Shown here piece after piece: positions 52,384 to 60,766 of a DNA stretch of 64,000 bases; position 1 is the stretch's first letter, and the number at the start of each line of letters is the position of its first letter. The translations under genes were made by a program, and so were the position numbers. A model generated the notes under the pieces. That model saw only the letters and a program-made list of their open reading frames with translations, had not been told where the DNA came from and ran no database searches. This stretch comes from Micromonospora sp. NBC_00421. Its GTDB lineage: Bacteria > Actinomycetota > Actinomycetes > Mycobacteriales > Micromonosporaceae. The DNA lies in NCBI RefSeq assembly GCF_036017915.1, contig NZ_CP107929.1, forward strand, positions 2,883,501 to 2,947,500. The letters run 5' to 3'.

Positions 52384-53139
52384 TCAGTAGGCGGCGAGCG
52401 CCTCGGACAACTCCCGGGCCACCAGCCGCAGGCTGTCCGCCGCGGCGACCTCCACCGCGCCGGACAGGGCCGTGCTGGTGCCCAGCACCGCCAGCGCGGC
52501 CACCACCTGGGTACGCTCGAACACCGGCGCGGCAAGCACCCGTACCCCGAAATCCTCCGGGGAGTTGGCGGCGAAACCGTCCCGGCGGACCTGCTCGACC
52601 ACCGCCCGCAGCCCCGCCGACAGCCGCAGCTGGCGGGCCACCGCGGGCGCCTCGGCGGCCGACAGGTAGGCGCAGAACACCCGCCCCTGCGCCGAGCGGA
52701 GCAGATCCAACGGCGAGCCGGTACGCACGCTCAACCGCACGTCACCGCTGGTGTTGTCCATGCAGCGGACCACCGTCGGCGCCTCGCCGTTCCACACGCT
52801 GAGCACCGAGGTCTGGTTGGTCAGCCGGGTGAGCCGGTCCAGGTGCGGCTCGGCGGCGGTGACGATCGGCAGCGCCGCACGGGCGGCGGCCTCCATCGCC
52901 AGGACCTGCGGACCCAGCGTGTAGGTGGCGGTGGCCACGTCGAAGCGCAGCAGGTTGGCCGCCCGCAGCGCACGGGCGTACCGGTGCGCGGTGGCCCGGC
53001 TGATGGCCAGGTCGGCGGTCAGCTCGGCCAGGGTGAGCCGGGGCCGCTCGACGGAGAACGCCTGGAGGATGGTGGCGGCCCGCTGCACGGTCTGGATCGC
53101 CGGCGCGTCACCGGCCGGCTCGTCGACTCCGCCCGTCAC
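52384..53139 (-). CDS. second IclR-family regulator (paralogue)
   Basis: About 251 residues closely related to the first IclR: AIQTVQRAATILQAFSVERPRL, ISRATAHRYARALRAANLLRF, SAQGRVFCAYL and VRVLAAPVFERTQVV. It is convergent with it, 10 bp apart. GTG 53139 is preferred because GAGGTGA lies just upstream; GTG 53154 is an alternative. The pair probably arose by duplication and inversion and may respond to different intermediates. Confidence 0.88.
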   Translation of the reverse strand: MTGGVDEPAGDAPAIQTVQRAATILQAFSVERPRLTLAELTADLAISRATAHRYARALRAANLLRFDVATATYTLGPQVLAMEAAARAALPIVTAAEPHLDRLTRLTNQTSVLSVWNGEAPTVVRCMDNTSGDVRLSVRTGSPLDLLRSAQGRVFCAYLSAAEAPAVARQLRLSAGLRAVVEQVRRDGFAANSPEDFGVRVLAAPVFERTQVVAALAVLGTSTALSGAVEVAAADSLRLVARELSEALAAY

Positions 53140-53240
53140 CGCGTCACCTCGCACTCGCCGTCCACCGAAAGGCGAACTCTACCGAGCACGGACCGCATCC
53201 GGCGACACGGACACCACCACACGCCGGGTTCGGGGTCGGG

Positions 53241-53693
53241 CTACGCCGGGCCGCCCGCCCCCGAACCGGGGGCGGGCGGCGGTCCGGTGGCGTCGGCGAG
53301 TTGACGGTGGACCTCGCCGCTGTCCCAGTAGTCGACCCGGTGGGCGATCAGGCCGTCGGCGTCGACCCGGAACCGGAACACGCCGCGGATCCGGACCGGC
53401 GCGCGACCGGCCGAGGCCAGCCGGAACGACATCCGGTACGCCACCGCCGCCCGGTCACCGTCGGCGAGCAGCTCCTCCACCTCGTAGCGCAGGTCGACGA
53501 ACTCGGCCAGGAAGCCGTCGAGCCGGGCCCGGTAACGGGCCCGGCCGACCACCGTCCGCCCGAGGGCGGCGGTGTGCTCGTTGACGAAGTCGGCGCTGAC
53601 GCAGCCGGCGACGGCATCGGCGTCGTGGGCGTTCAACGCCGCCAGGTACCGCAGTACGGCGGCGCGGGTGGACGCAGCGGTCAGCTCCCCCAC
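53241..53693 (-). CDS. SnoaL/NTF2-like protein
   Basis: A ~150-residue NTF2 fold: YLAALNAHDADAVAGCVSADFVNEH, RARYRARLDGFLAEFVDLRYEVEELL and RIRGVFRFRVDADGLIAHRVDYWDS. Members act as small cyclases, isomerases or hydrolases. GTG 53693 overlaps the VOC gene's end by 13 bp. The last ~20 residues are Pro/Gly-rich. The substrate is unknown. Confidence 0.8.
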   Translation of the reverse strand: MGELTAASTRAAVLRYLAALNAHDADAVAGCVSADFVNEHTAALGRTVVGRARYRARLDGFLAEFVDLRYEVEELLADGDRAAVAYRMSFRLASAGRAPVRIRGVFRFRVDADGLIAHRVDYWDSGEVHRQLADATGPPPAPGSGAGGPA

Positions 53694-54130
53694 CGACGCC
53701 GCACGGTGTCGAAGACCTGCTGGTCGTGGGAGATCTCGATGACGTTGCCGTCGGGGTCCTTCAGCGCGCAGATGTAGCCGACCGGCGGCGGCATCTGGCG
53801 CGGCTCCCAGTGCAGGCAACCCAGCTCGCGGGCCCGCCCGGCGATCTCGTCGACGTCCGAGCGCTGCGGCACCTCGATGCCGATGTGCGCGAACGGGTGC
53901 AGCAGACCGAGCTGGCCGCCCTTGTCCTTGTTGAAGGAGACGAGCACCAGCACGAACGGGGTGTCGGCCTGCTTGTCGTTGGAGAGCCAGACACTCTCCC
54001 CGTCGGCGTCGGCGAACCGCTCCACGACCACCAGCGGGGTGAGCGTCGTGTAGAAGGAGATCGCCTTGTCGAGGTCGCCGGTGGGCAACGCCACGTGCGT
54101 CCACCGGGCTTGGGTCAGGCCGCTCGCCAC
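53681..54130 (-). CDS. VOC-family (glyoxalase-like) protein
   Basis: A ~149-residue single VOC unit (WTHVALPTGDLDKAISFYT, HIGIEVPQRSDVDEIAGRARELG, GYICALKDPDGNVIEISHDQ). The ligand residues His, Glu and Glu are present, so a metal is likely. GTG 54130 is preferred because GGAGGTAACA ends just before it; ATG 54145 is the alternative. It could be an isomerase, a lyase or a resistance-type binding protein. Confidence 0.82.
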   Translation of the reverse strand: MASGLTQARWTHVALPTGDLDKAISFYTTLTPLVVVERFADADGESVWLSNDKQADTPFVLVLVSFNKDKGGQLGLLHPFAHIGIEVPQRSDVDEIAGRARELGCLHWEPRQMPPPVGYICALKDPDGNVIEISHDQQVFDTVRRRWGS

Positions 54131-54317
54131 TGTTACCTCCACCATACCGAAATGTCCATCACTATCGCGTCTACCAGCCTATTCACTGTTCGGCGGCAGG
54201 GTCGATGTGCCGGGGACACAAAGCCGGCGTGCCGGGTTCGACGCGCCGGGACGGTGCCGCCGGCAGGCCGGCATGCCAGCGTGGGGGCTACACCGCGTAC
54301 GGGAGGACGATCGGATC

Positions 54318-55346
54318 ATGCAGTACCGCAGACTGGGTGGGACCGGGGTCGAGGTGAGCACCCTCTGCCTGGGCACCATGATGTTCGGCGCCTGGGGCAA
54401 CACCGACGAGCAGGAGTGCCACCGGATCGTCGCCGAGGCGCTCGACGCCGGGATCAACCTGGTCGACACCGCCGACGTCTACGCCCACGGCGAGTCCGAG
54501 GAGATCCTCGGCCGGGCGCTGCGTGGCCGGCGCGACGACGTGGTGCTGGCCACCAAGTTCCACGAGCCGATGGGGGACGACCGCAACCGGCGCGGCAACT
54601 CCCGCCGCTGGATCCGGCAGGCGGTGGAAGGCAGCCTGCGCCGGCTCGGCACCGACTGGATCGACCTCTACCAGGTGCACCGGCCCGACCCGCTCACCGA
54701 CGTCGACGAGACCCTCGGCGCGCTGTCCGACCTGGTCCGGGAGGGCAAGGTCCGGATGATCGGCACCTCGGCGTTCCCGGCCGAGCAGATCGTCGAGGCG
54801 CAGTGGGTGGCCGAGCGCCGGCAGCGGGAACGCTTCACCACCGAACAGCTCGGTTACTCGATCCTGACCCGGGGCGTCGAGGCCGCCGCCCTGCCCACCA
54901 GCGCCCGGTACCGGCTCGGTGTGCTGGTGTTCAGCCCGCTCAACGGCGGCTGGCTGACCGGCAAGTACCGGTCGACGGCCGTGCCGGCGGACTCCCGCGC
55001 CGGGCGCAACGGCGACCACTTCGACTTCCGCGACGCCGCCGCCCGGGACCGCAAGCTCGCCCTGGTCGACGAGCTGGCCACGCTCGCCGACGAGAGCGGC
55101 CTGACGTTGATCGAGCTGGCGCTCGGCTTCGTGCTGAGCCACCCGGCGGTCACCAGCGCCATCATCGGCCCGCGCACCCTGGCCCAGCTGCGCAGCCAAC
55201 TGCCCGCCGGGGAGCCGGCCGGGCTGCCGGCCGACGTGCTGGACCGGATCGACGCACTGGTCCGGCCAGGCCACGACGTCAACCCGGCCGACGCCGGCTA
55301 CCGGGTGCCGGCGCTGACCGACCCGACCCTGCGCCGTCGCCCCTGA
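54318..55346 (+). CDS. aldo/keto reductase
   Basis: A 342-residue NADPH-dependent oxidoreductase. The tetrad is visible: Asp of NLVDTADVY, Tyr of the same motif, Lys of VLATKF and His of YQVHRPDP. VFSPLNGGWLTGKYR and AIIGPRTLAQLRSQL bind NADPH. It resembles the YajO/YghZ-like group acting on aldehydes or aryl alcohols. The start ATG is 11 bp after GGGAGG. It may reduce an aldehyde product of the aldolase step, but could be unrelated. Confidence 0.9.
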   Translation: MQYRRLGGTGVEVSTLCLGTMMFGAWGNTDEQECHRIVAEALDAGINLVDTADVYAHGESEEILGRALRGRRDDVVLATKFHEPMGDDRNRRGNSRRWIRQAVEGSLRRLGTDWIDLYQVHRPDPLTDVDETLGALSDLVREGKVRMIGTSAFPAEQIVEAQWVAERRQRERFTTEQLGYSILTRGVEAAALPTSARYRLGVLVFSPLNGGWLTGKYRSTAVPADSRAGRNGDHFDFRDAAARDRKLALVDELATLADESGLTLIELALGFVLSHPAVTSAIIGPRTLAQLRSQLPAGEPAGLPADVLDRIDALVRPGHDVNPADAGYRVPALTDPTLRRRP

Positions 55347-55360
55347 CGTCGTCAGCCGCG

Positions 55361-55420
55361 GTCACCCCGACGCAGGCGGCGGTCACCCCGACGCACGCCG
55401 GGACCACCCCGACGCAGGCG
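55361..55420. repeat. three tandem copies of a 21-bp repeat
   Basis: CCCCGACGCAGGCG or a close variant recurs at 55365, 55386 and 55407 (21-bp period), 15 bp after the aldo/keto reductase stop. Confidence 0.75.
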
Positions 55421-55451
55421 GGGGACCGTGCCACAAGGTCACGCTCGAACA

Positions 55452-55493
55452 TGGTTGTAGTGGCCTCGCTACGCCCGGAGGCCACTACAACCA
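55452..55493. repeat. 16-bp hairpin repeat, left of element copy 2
   Basis: TGGTTGTAGTGGCCTC (55452-55467) pairs with 55478-55493 around GCTACGCCCG. It matches the hairpins at 25620-25663 and 55708-55749. Confidence 0.85.
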
Positions 55494-55497
55494 GGAC

Positions 55498-55703
55498 AAC
55501 ACCGTTGCGTTAACGCCGTGGGTGGCTGGTCAACCCGGGACAGGAAGTGCCCGATCGGGGAGCGGGGTGGGCCCGCTCGCCGATCATGGAGTGGTGGTGC
55601 CGACTTTGGGGGTTTTACGGGCGTTCTGTTACCCAGCACAACTCCATGATCGGCGAGGCAGCGCTGGGTGACGAACAGCCGTTCCACCTAACGCAACGGT
55701 GTT
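55498..55703. repeat. composite inverted-repeat element, copy 2
   Basis: A 206-bp element with the same 15-bp inverted ends (55498-55512 and 55689-55703) as copy 1 and a near-identical interior including the CGATCATGGAGT stem. It lacks copy 1's end duplication and 15-bp triplication. Hairpin repeats flank it on both sides, and the inverted 13-mer AGCACGATCTTGC lies just beyond (55756-55768). Confidence 0.85.
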
Positions 55704-55954
55704 GACATGGTTGTAGTGGCTTCGCTACGCCCGGAGGCCACTACAACCAGGAAATAGCACGATCTTGCTTGGCCGGCGACGGCGCCGCAGAGCGGGCAGC
55801 GGTCGTCGGAGGCCGGGCGTGGGTCTTCGCGGGGAGCGGAGGCCGGGGATGGGTCGCGGGGAGCGGGGGCGGGGTGTGGGTTGCGGAGGGCGTGGCGGGC
55901 CTGGAGGGTCAGGCGGTTGCGGATCTGGGCCAGGGACAGGAACGGTGCGGTCAT
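55688..55954 (-). CDS. small CPLCG zinc-motif protein with element-encoded C-terminus
   Basis: About 88 residues starting 2 bp after the stop of the XRE regulator (ATG 55954). MTAPFLSLAQIRNRLTLQAR is followed by a Pro/Ala/Arg-rich middle and DDRCPLCGAVAGQARSC, which may hold half of a zinc site. From FLVVVASG onward the residues are encoded by the 55708-55749 hairpin repeat, and the stop lies at the element end. The native C-terminus therefore appears replaced by repeat sequence. Translational coupling to the regulator suggests a joint role. Confidence 0.55.
   Translation of the reverse strand: MTAPFLSLAQIRNRLTLQARHALRNPHPAPAPRDPSPASAPREDPRPASDDRCPLCGAVAGQARSCYFLVVVASGRSEATTTMSTPLR
55708..55749. 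repeat. 16-bp hairpin repeat, right of element copy 2
   Basis: TGGTTGTAGTGGCTTC (55708-55723) pairs with 55734-55749 with one wobble. It codes for the last part of the small protein on the minus strand. Confidence 0.85.
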
Positions 55955-55956
55955 GC

Positions 55957-57159
55957 TCAGGCCACCTTGAGGGCGGTGGCGAGTTGGATGATCGTGGCGG
56001 GGGCGTGCGGATCGTGGACGAGTCGCGCGAGCACCGCGCGGGCAGCCGGTCGATGGCGCACCTCGTAGGGTGCGGTGCGCTCGGCAGCGAGCAGAGCGCA
56101 GACGGCGTTGCCAGGGTCGCCGGCGTGCAGGTAGGCGCGGGCGGTGTCGAGCAGGTGCGCGGCGCGGTGTTCGGCGGGTAGCCACCGCCAGGCGTCACGG
56201 GTGACGGTCTTCTCGTGCCACGCCACCGCATCATCCGCGTGGCCCAGGTCGAGAGCGGCGGCGGCCCGCGCCAGGTCCACCGCGACCGGCCCGAACCCGG
56301 TCCGATAATGGTCGTGCCCGTCGCCGACCCGGGCCGCCATCGCGGCGGCCTCGTCGAGCAGGTGGGCCGTCGCCTGGTCGTCGCCGCCCCGGGCGGCGGC
56401 CAACGCCGCCTGCACGACCAGCGTCCCGCACAGCGACAGCTCCGCAGCGGGCGCGTCGTCGGGGTCGGGCGGGGCGATCCGGTACGCGGCAGCCAACGCC
56501 GTCGACCTGGCCGCCCGCACCCGCCCCGAGGCACGCAGCACCTGGCCGAGTTGCACGGTAACGGTGGCCACCAGCACCGCGTCACCGGCCGCGATGGTCA
56601 TCGCCCGGTCGGCGGCCAACCACGCCAGATCCACCTCACCAAGCTTGACCAGCAGCGACGCGGTGAGCCGGTAGGCCTGCACCAACACCGACCGTCCCGC
56701 CGCCGGATCATCCGCGTGGGCACGCTGCGCGGCGACCAACAGGCCCGGGAGCATCCCGGTCACCTGCGGATAGCGGGCATGCTGGAACGTCACCCAGGCG
56801 TGGGTGACGTCCCGTGCCAGTCGGTCCGCCGACAATGCCTGACCCGGCGCTGCCGGCCGACCCACCACGACGTCGTACGTCGACAACGCCTCCCGGACCC
56901 GCTCGACCCCCTCGACCTGACCGGACACCTCGGCCGGCTGGGTGTCCCGGCCCAGGAGAACGCTCGCGTCAATCCGCAGCACGGCGGCGATGTCCTCAAG
57001 AATGGACACCTTGTCCAGCGTCCGGACACCCCGCTCGACCTTGTCCACCCAACTCTTCGACTTCCCCAGCCGATCGGCGAACACCTGCTGCGACAGCTTG
57101 CGCCGCCCCCGCCAGTACGCCACCCGCCGACCCACCGGCAACAACTCGCTACCGTCCAC
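55957..57159 (-). CDS. XRE-family regulator with helical-repeat C-terminus
   Basis: A ~400-residue protein. The N-terminal helix-turn-helix (VAYWRGRRKLSQQVFADRLGKSKSWVDKVERGVRTL) spans ~10-60. The rest is Ala-rich helices with TPR-like pairs (GDAVLVATVTVQLGQVLRASGRVRAAR, HLLDTARAYLHAGDPGNAV). Such regulators are abundant in actinomycetes and often sense peptides or partner proteins. GTG 57159 overlaps the small upstream frame by 11 bp. The second XRE gene upstream shares this architecture. Confidence 0.85.
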   Translation of the reverse strand: MDGSELLPVGRRVAYWRGRRKLSQQVFADRLGKSKSWVDKVERGVRTLDKVSILEDIAAVLRIDASVLLGRDTQPAEVSGQVEGVERVREALSTYDVVVGRPAAPGQALSADRLARDVTHAWVTFQHARYPQVTGMLPGLLVAAQRAHADDPAAGRSVLVQAYRLTASLLVKLGEVDLAWLAADRAMTIAAGDAVLVATVTVQLGQVLRASGRVRAARSTALAAAYRIAPPDPDDAPAAELSLCGTLVVQAALAAARGGDDQATAHLLDEAAAMAARVGDGHDHYRTGFGPVAVDLARAAAALDLGHADDAVAWHEKTVTRDAWRWLPAEHRAAHLLDTARAYLHAGDPGNAVCALLAAERTAPYEVRHRPAARAVLARLVHDPHAPATIIQLATALKVA

Positions 57160-57316
57160 GACGCCACCGCCGATCCGGCACCGCCCGGGTCGTCTCCTCC
57201 ACCGGTATCCGCTCCGCCTCGGCCTGCGCGAGAAGCCGCTGCCGCGCCGCCTCCCGCTCCGCCGCCTGGATCTGCTCACCCCGGCTTACGCCCCGATCAC
57301 TGTCCACGCCACCCAT
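57149..57316 (-). CDS. small 55-residue basic coiled-coil protein
   Basis: A short frame from ATG 57316 to TAG 57149 encodes a charged helix (EQIQAAEREAARQRLLAQAE) with a basic tail. AAGGGG lies 9 bp upstream and is one arm of a small hairpin (57326-57340). Its end overlaps the XRE gene's GTG, which suggests translational coupling. An ATG at 57322 is the alternative start. No family is recognised. The rest of the 315-bp gap 57160-57474 shows nothing. Confidence 0.45.
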   Translation of the reverse strand: MGGVDSDRGVSRGEQIQAAEREAARQRLLAQAEAERIPVEETTRAVPDRRWRRGR

Positions 57317-57474
57317 CTGCATCGTCCCCTTCGGAAGGGGCGCGGCGATGTGCTCGGGAGAACGTCACCACCGCGCCGGATCAGCGGCATGGCGACAGCA
57401 GCGCCGGAGGATCGACGACGTACCACCACACCGTGACCAGGACGCTACGGAGAGCACGTGAAGGGCTGGAACGC

Positions 57475-58662
57475 TTACGCACCACTCGTGGTCAGACTCA
57501 TGCGTTCACAGAGCCCTCGCAGCTCGGGTGAGGTCGCCCCCTTGCGCAGCAGCGACCGTGCCGTCTCCCGGGCGGCGACCGACGAGCGGGCATGTTGCGG
57601 CCCGACCCGCTCCGCAGCGAGCAGCATCCGCACGGCGTCCCGGTCCCGACCGACCCCCTCTGCGGCCCGGCTCATGTCGAGCCAGAAGTACACCTGCCGC
57701 ACCGCCGGCAGACCCGCCAACTCCACACCCGCCGCCGTCCGCATCGCCAACTCCGGGCGGCCCGTGTCGAGCTGGAAAGCCATCGTCCACAGGAGCACGT
57801 TCCGTGGCCCCCAGGCGAGATCCCAGTTCTCGGTCTCCCCGGTGTGCGCGGCGATCCGCGCGGCCTCGGCGAGATGTTCCTCGGCACCGGTCTGGTCCCG
57901 TAGGCCGGCGAGGTGATGCGCCCGCGCCAGGTGCAGGAACCCCAACACGTCCAACGCCCCGTCGGCGGCGCTACCGGCAAGATCGGCAGCCGCCGCATCG
58001 CACCACGCACGGGCCGGCCCGTAGGCCCCGGAGTAGGCCGACACCCGCGCCCGGTTGGCCGCCGCCACCCCGACCGCCACCTGATCATCGAGCAGTTCGG
58101 CAGCCTCGACGCAACGTTCTGCGGCCAGCCAGGCGTGGGCGGGATAGCTGACGTTCAGCAGCGAACCCATGGCCACGCCGTACACCGGCACCATCTCCGA
58201 CAACGCGGCCCGCCGGTCGGTCAGGGCGTGCATCGCCGGGACGAGATCCACCAGCCGGCGCAGCGCGCCCGCGTAGTCACACCGCCCGTACAGACCACGC
58301 ACCAGCGACGCCTCGCGGCTCACCTGTTCGACAGTCGCCGTCGCGCCGGAGCGCTTGGTCAGCGGCGTGTCCATCATGATCCGCCAGACCCGCTCGGCGT
58401 CGATCCGGGCGGCGTCGAGCTGCCGGTCAGCCGGCGTGTACGCCTGACCCGTCAGGTCGACCACCGAGCACTCCAGGGCCGCCGCCAGATCCACCACCAT
58501 GTACCGGTCGGTGCGCTGCTGCCCCCGTTCGATGCGCGACCACGACGTGTGGGAGATGCCGGCACGACTGGCCGCGTACCGCACACTCCAGCCACGCAAC
58601 TCCCGACGGGCGCGAATACGATCACCGATCGACGGATCAGCAGGAATTGGGCGACGAGGCAT
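57475..58662 (-). CDS. second XRE-family regulator with helical C-terminus
   Basis: A 395-residue regulator: GDRIRARRELRGWSVRYAASRAGISHTSWSRIERGQQRT is the DNA-binding part (~12-50). About 300 residues of helical hairpins follow, including SYPAHAWLAAERCVEAAELL and GALDVLGFLHLARAHHLAGL. GGGGAG precedes ATG 58662. It is upstream of the first XRE gene on the same strand; the two share layout but limited sequence similarity. Confidence 0.85.
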   Translation of the reverse strand: MPRRPIPADPSIGDRIRARRELRGWSVRYAASRAGISHTSWSRIERGQQRTDRYMVVDLAAALECSVVDLTGQAYTPADRQLDAARIDAERVWRIMMDTPLTKRSGATATVEQVSREASLVRGLYGRCDYAGALRRLVDLVPAMHALTDRRAALSEMVPVYGVAMGSLLNVSYPAHAWLAAERCVEAAELLDDQVAVGVAAANRARVSAYSGAYGPARAWCDAAAADLAGSAADGALDVLGFLHLARAHHLAGLRDQTGAEEHLAEAARIAAHTGETENWDLAWGPRNVLLWTMAFQLDTGRPELAMRTAAGVELAGLPAVRQVYFWLDMSRAAEGVGRDRDAVRMLLAAERVGPQHARSSVAARETARSLLRKGATSPELRGLCERMSLTTSGA

Positions 58663-58821
58663 CAGCGTGCTCCCCGGTGACACGAGATCCCTGCCGGCCG
58701 GAACCAGCAGACTTGCCACCACGGACGGTACACGGCAGCACCGAATGCGTGACGCCCGCTCCTCTGGCTCCCTACGGCGAGAAGGCGACGATCGTCGGAC
58801 GCGATCGCATGATCGACTCAG

Positions 58822-58874
58822 TGTCGCCGATCTTGCGGTATCGACGTCGCTTCGATACCGCAACATCGGCGACA
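58822..58874 (-). terminator. 23-bp inverted repeat after the DesR-type regulator
   Basis: Bases 58822-58844 pair with 58852-58874 with one mismatch and a 7-nt loop, 45 bp after the response-regulator stop and 160 bp before the next start on the same strand. The long AT-containing stem could be a terminator or a bound dyad. Confidence 0.6.
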
Positions 58875-58918
58875 TTGCGAAAAGCGACGACGGCGCAGCT
58901 CCCGACAGGTTGCCACGC

Positions 58919-59521
58919 TCAGATCCAGCCGTGTTCCCAGGCGATCGTGGCGGCGGCGCTGCGCGACTCGACGTTCAACTTCGCCATCGCGGACGAGAGG
59001 TGGTTGCGGACGGTGCCGTGGGCGAGGCCGAGCTGCCGCGCGATGTTCTTGGTGGGCAGGCCGTCCCGGGTCAGCCTCAGCACGTCGATCTCCCGGGGCG
59101 TGAGCGGGCTCTCCTGCTCGGTGAGTGCCGACGCGGCGAGGCGCGCATCGATGTAGCGTTCGCCTGCGGCGACCGACCGGATGATCCTGGCCAGCTCCGA
59201 CGCCGGGGTGGACTTCGGCACGAAGCCGTGCACCCGGGCACTCAGCGCACGCTTCAACGTGCCCGGTCGGGCGTGGCGGGTGACGATGACGACCTGCGTC
59301 GCGACGAGACGCAGCAGTCGTCGGGCGGCGTCGACCCCGTCGAGTCCGGGCATTTCGAGATCGAGCAGGGTCAGGTCGGGGCGGTGGGCGACGGCAGCCG
59401 CCACTGCGGCCTCGCCATCGGCGACATCCGCGACGACCTCGATGTCGGGTTCGAGGGAGAGCAACGCCACGAGCGCGCCCCGGATGAGTTCCTCGTCGTC
59501 GGCGATCACGATCCGGATCAC
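58919..59521 (-). CDS. NarL/LuxR-family response regulator (DesR-type)
   Basis: A 200-residue regulator. The receiver has acidic Asp8-Asp9, phosphoacceptor Asp54 (LTLLDLEMPG), Thr81 and Lys103 (FVPKST). The LuxR helix-turn-helix (LTPREIDVLRLTRDGLPTKNIARQLGL) is at ~138-195. It overlaps the kinase gene by 4 bp and is its partner. Confidence 0.95.
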   Translation of the reverse strand: MIRIVIADDEELIRGALVALLSLEPDIEVVADVADGEAAVAAAVAHRPDLTLLDLEMPGLDGVDAARRLLRLVATQVVIVTRHARPGTLKRALSARVHGFVPKSTPASELARIIRSVAAGERYIDARLAASALTEQESPLTPREIDVLRLTRDGLPTKNIARQLGLAHGTVRNHLSSAMAKLNVESRSAAATIAWEHGWI

Positions 59522-60762
59522 CGGCGGAGCCCCCTTCGTCTCCCCGGCGGCGTCGGCGCTTCCGGAACAGCGTCCGGCACGTCGGCGTCCGGCACGGGGG
59601 CCCGGACGATCAGCATGAAGGTGTCGTCCTCGCGGGTGGTCTCGACCGTTCCGCGCTGGGCCGCGACGCGTTCGGCGAGACCGGCCAGGCCCGTTCCGTC
59701 GCGACGCGGCACGCCTGCGGCGTTGTTGGTGACGGTCAGTCGGTACTCCGCCGCGACGCGGACGAGTTCGAGGGTGGCCTCGGTCGCCCTGCTGTGTCGG
59801 AGCACGTTCGTCACCGCCTCCCTGATCGCGACGGCGAACACCGCGCCGAGAGCCACCGGCAGGTCCGGTGTCTCGATGCGGGCCGTGCAGCGGATGCCGG
59901 CGGAACGCAGCACCGCCGCCGCGTTGCGCGCCTCCGCCGCCACGGTGACGGTGCGGTAGTCGTTCACCACGGCGCGGGTGTCGTCGAGGGCCACCTGCGC
60001 GATCCGGCGGATCTCGGCGATCTCCCGGCCGGCGCGCTCGGGTCGGTCGGGCAGCAGGCGCTCTGCCAGTTCACTCTTCAACGCGATCACCTGGAGGTTG
60101 TGGCCCTGGATGTCGTGCAGGTCGGTGGCGAACCGGAGCCGCTCCTTCGCCACCGCCAAGTCGGACGCGAGCCGGCGGGCGTGTTCGAGTCGCAGTACCA
60201 CCTGGAGCACCCAGACCGCGCTCAGGGGCAGCAGCGTGACCAGCGCGAGGGTGCTGATCACGACGGCCTCGGCACCCGCTTCGGCACGCCACGCCACGGC
60301 GGCACGCGGCGTGGCCAGCACCCCGATGAGGCCGCCGAGACCGATCGCGGCCCAGCAACCGAGGATCACCGTCGCCCGCCACCAGCCACGCACGAGGCAA
60401 CTGAGCACCCCGCCCGCCATCGCGAGCGTGAACGCCCACCCCCAGCCCGCGAACGGTGGCACGACTGCCAGCACCCACACCGCGCCGGACAGCGCCAGCA
60501 GCACGAGGACGAGTGGGTGGCGGGGCGTCGCCTCGTCGGGGGCCCGGAGCAGCAGGGGGATCGCGGCCAGTGCGACCAGGACGGCGGCGATCGTGGCGAC
60601 CATCAGGGTGACCGCCCGCACGCCGGTGGCCGTGCCCACGCCGAGCACCACCTGCACGAAGCCGCCGACGAGCATCCCCAGCCCCAGGGAGAACACCGTG
60701 AACAGCCGCATCGCCCTGAGGTCGGCGGTCACCCGCGGTGCACCCGGCCAGGTGTCCGTCAC
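59518..60762 (-). CDS. DesK-type sensor histidine kinase
   Basis: A 414-residue membrane kinase. About six hydrophobic segments (residues 20-190) form the sensor. The HisKA_3 motif RFATDLHDIQGHNLQVI has His216 as phosphoacceptor, and the ATPase domain shows IREAVTNVLRHS and GTGLAGLAERV. DesK-like kinases often sense membrane state. It follows the membrane-anchored hydrolase gene by 5 bp, so all three are one operon. Confidence 0.93.
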   Translation of the reverse strand: MTDTWPGAPRVTADLRAMRLFTVFSLGLGMLVGGFVQVVLGVGTATGVRAVTLMVATIAAVLVALAAIPLLLRAPDEATPRHPLVLVLLALSGAVWVLAVVPPFAGWGWAFTLAMAGGVLSCLVRGWWRATVILGCWAAIGLGGLIGVLATPRAAVAWRAEAGAEAVVISTLALVTLLPLSAVWVLQVVLRLEHARRLASDLAVAKERLRFATDLHDIQGHNLQVIALKSELAERLLPDRPERAGREIAEIRRIAQVALDDTRAVVNDYRTVTVAAEARNAAAVLRSAGIRCTARIETPDLPVALGAVFAVAIREAVTNVLRHSRATEATLELVRVAAEYRLTVTNNAAGVPRRDGTGLAGLAERVAAQRGTVETTREDDTFMLIVRAPVPDADVPDAVPEAPTPPGRRRGLRR

Positions 60763-60766
60763 CGGC

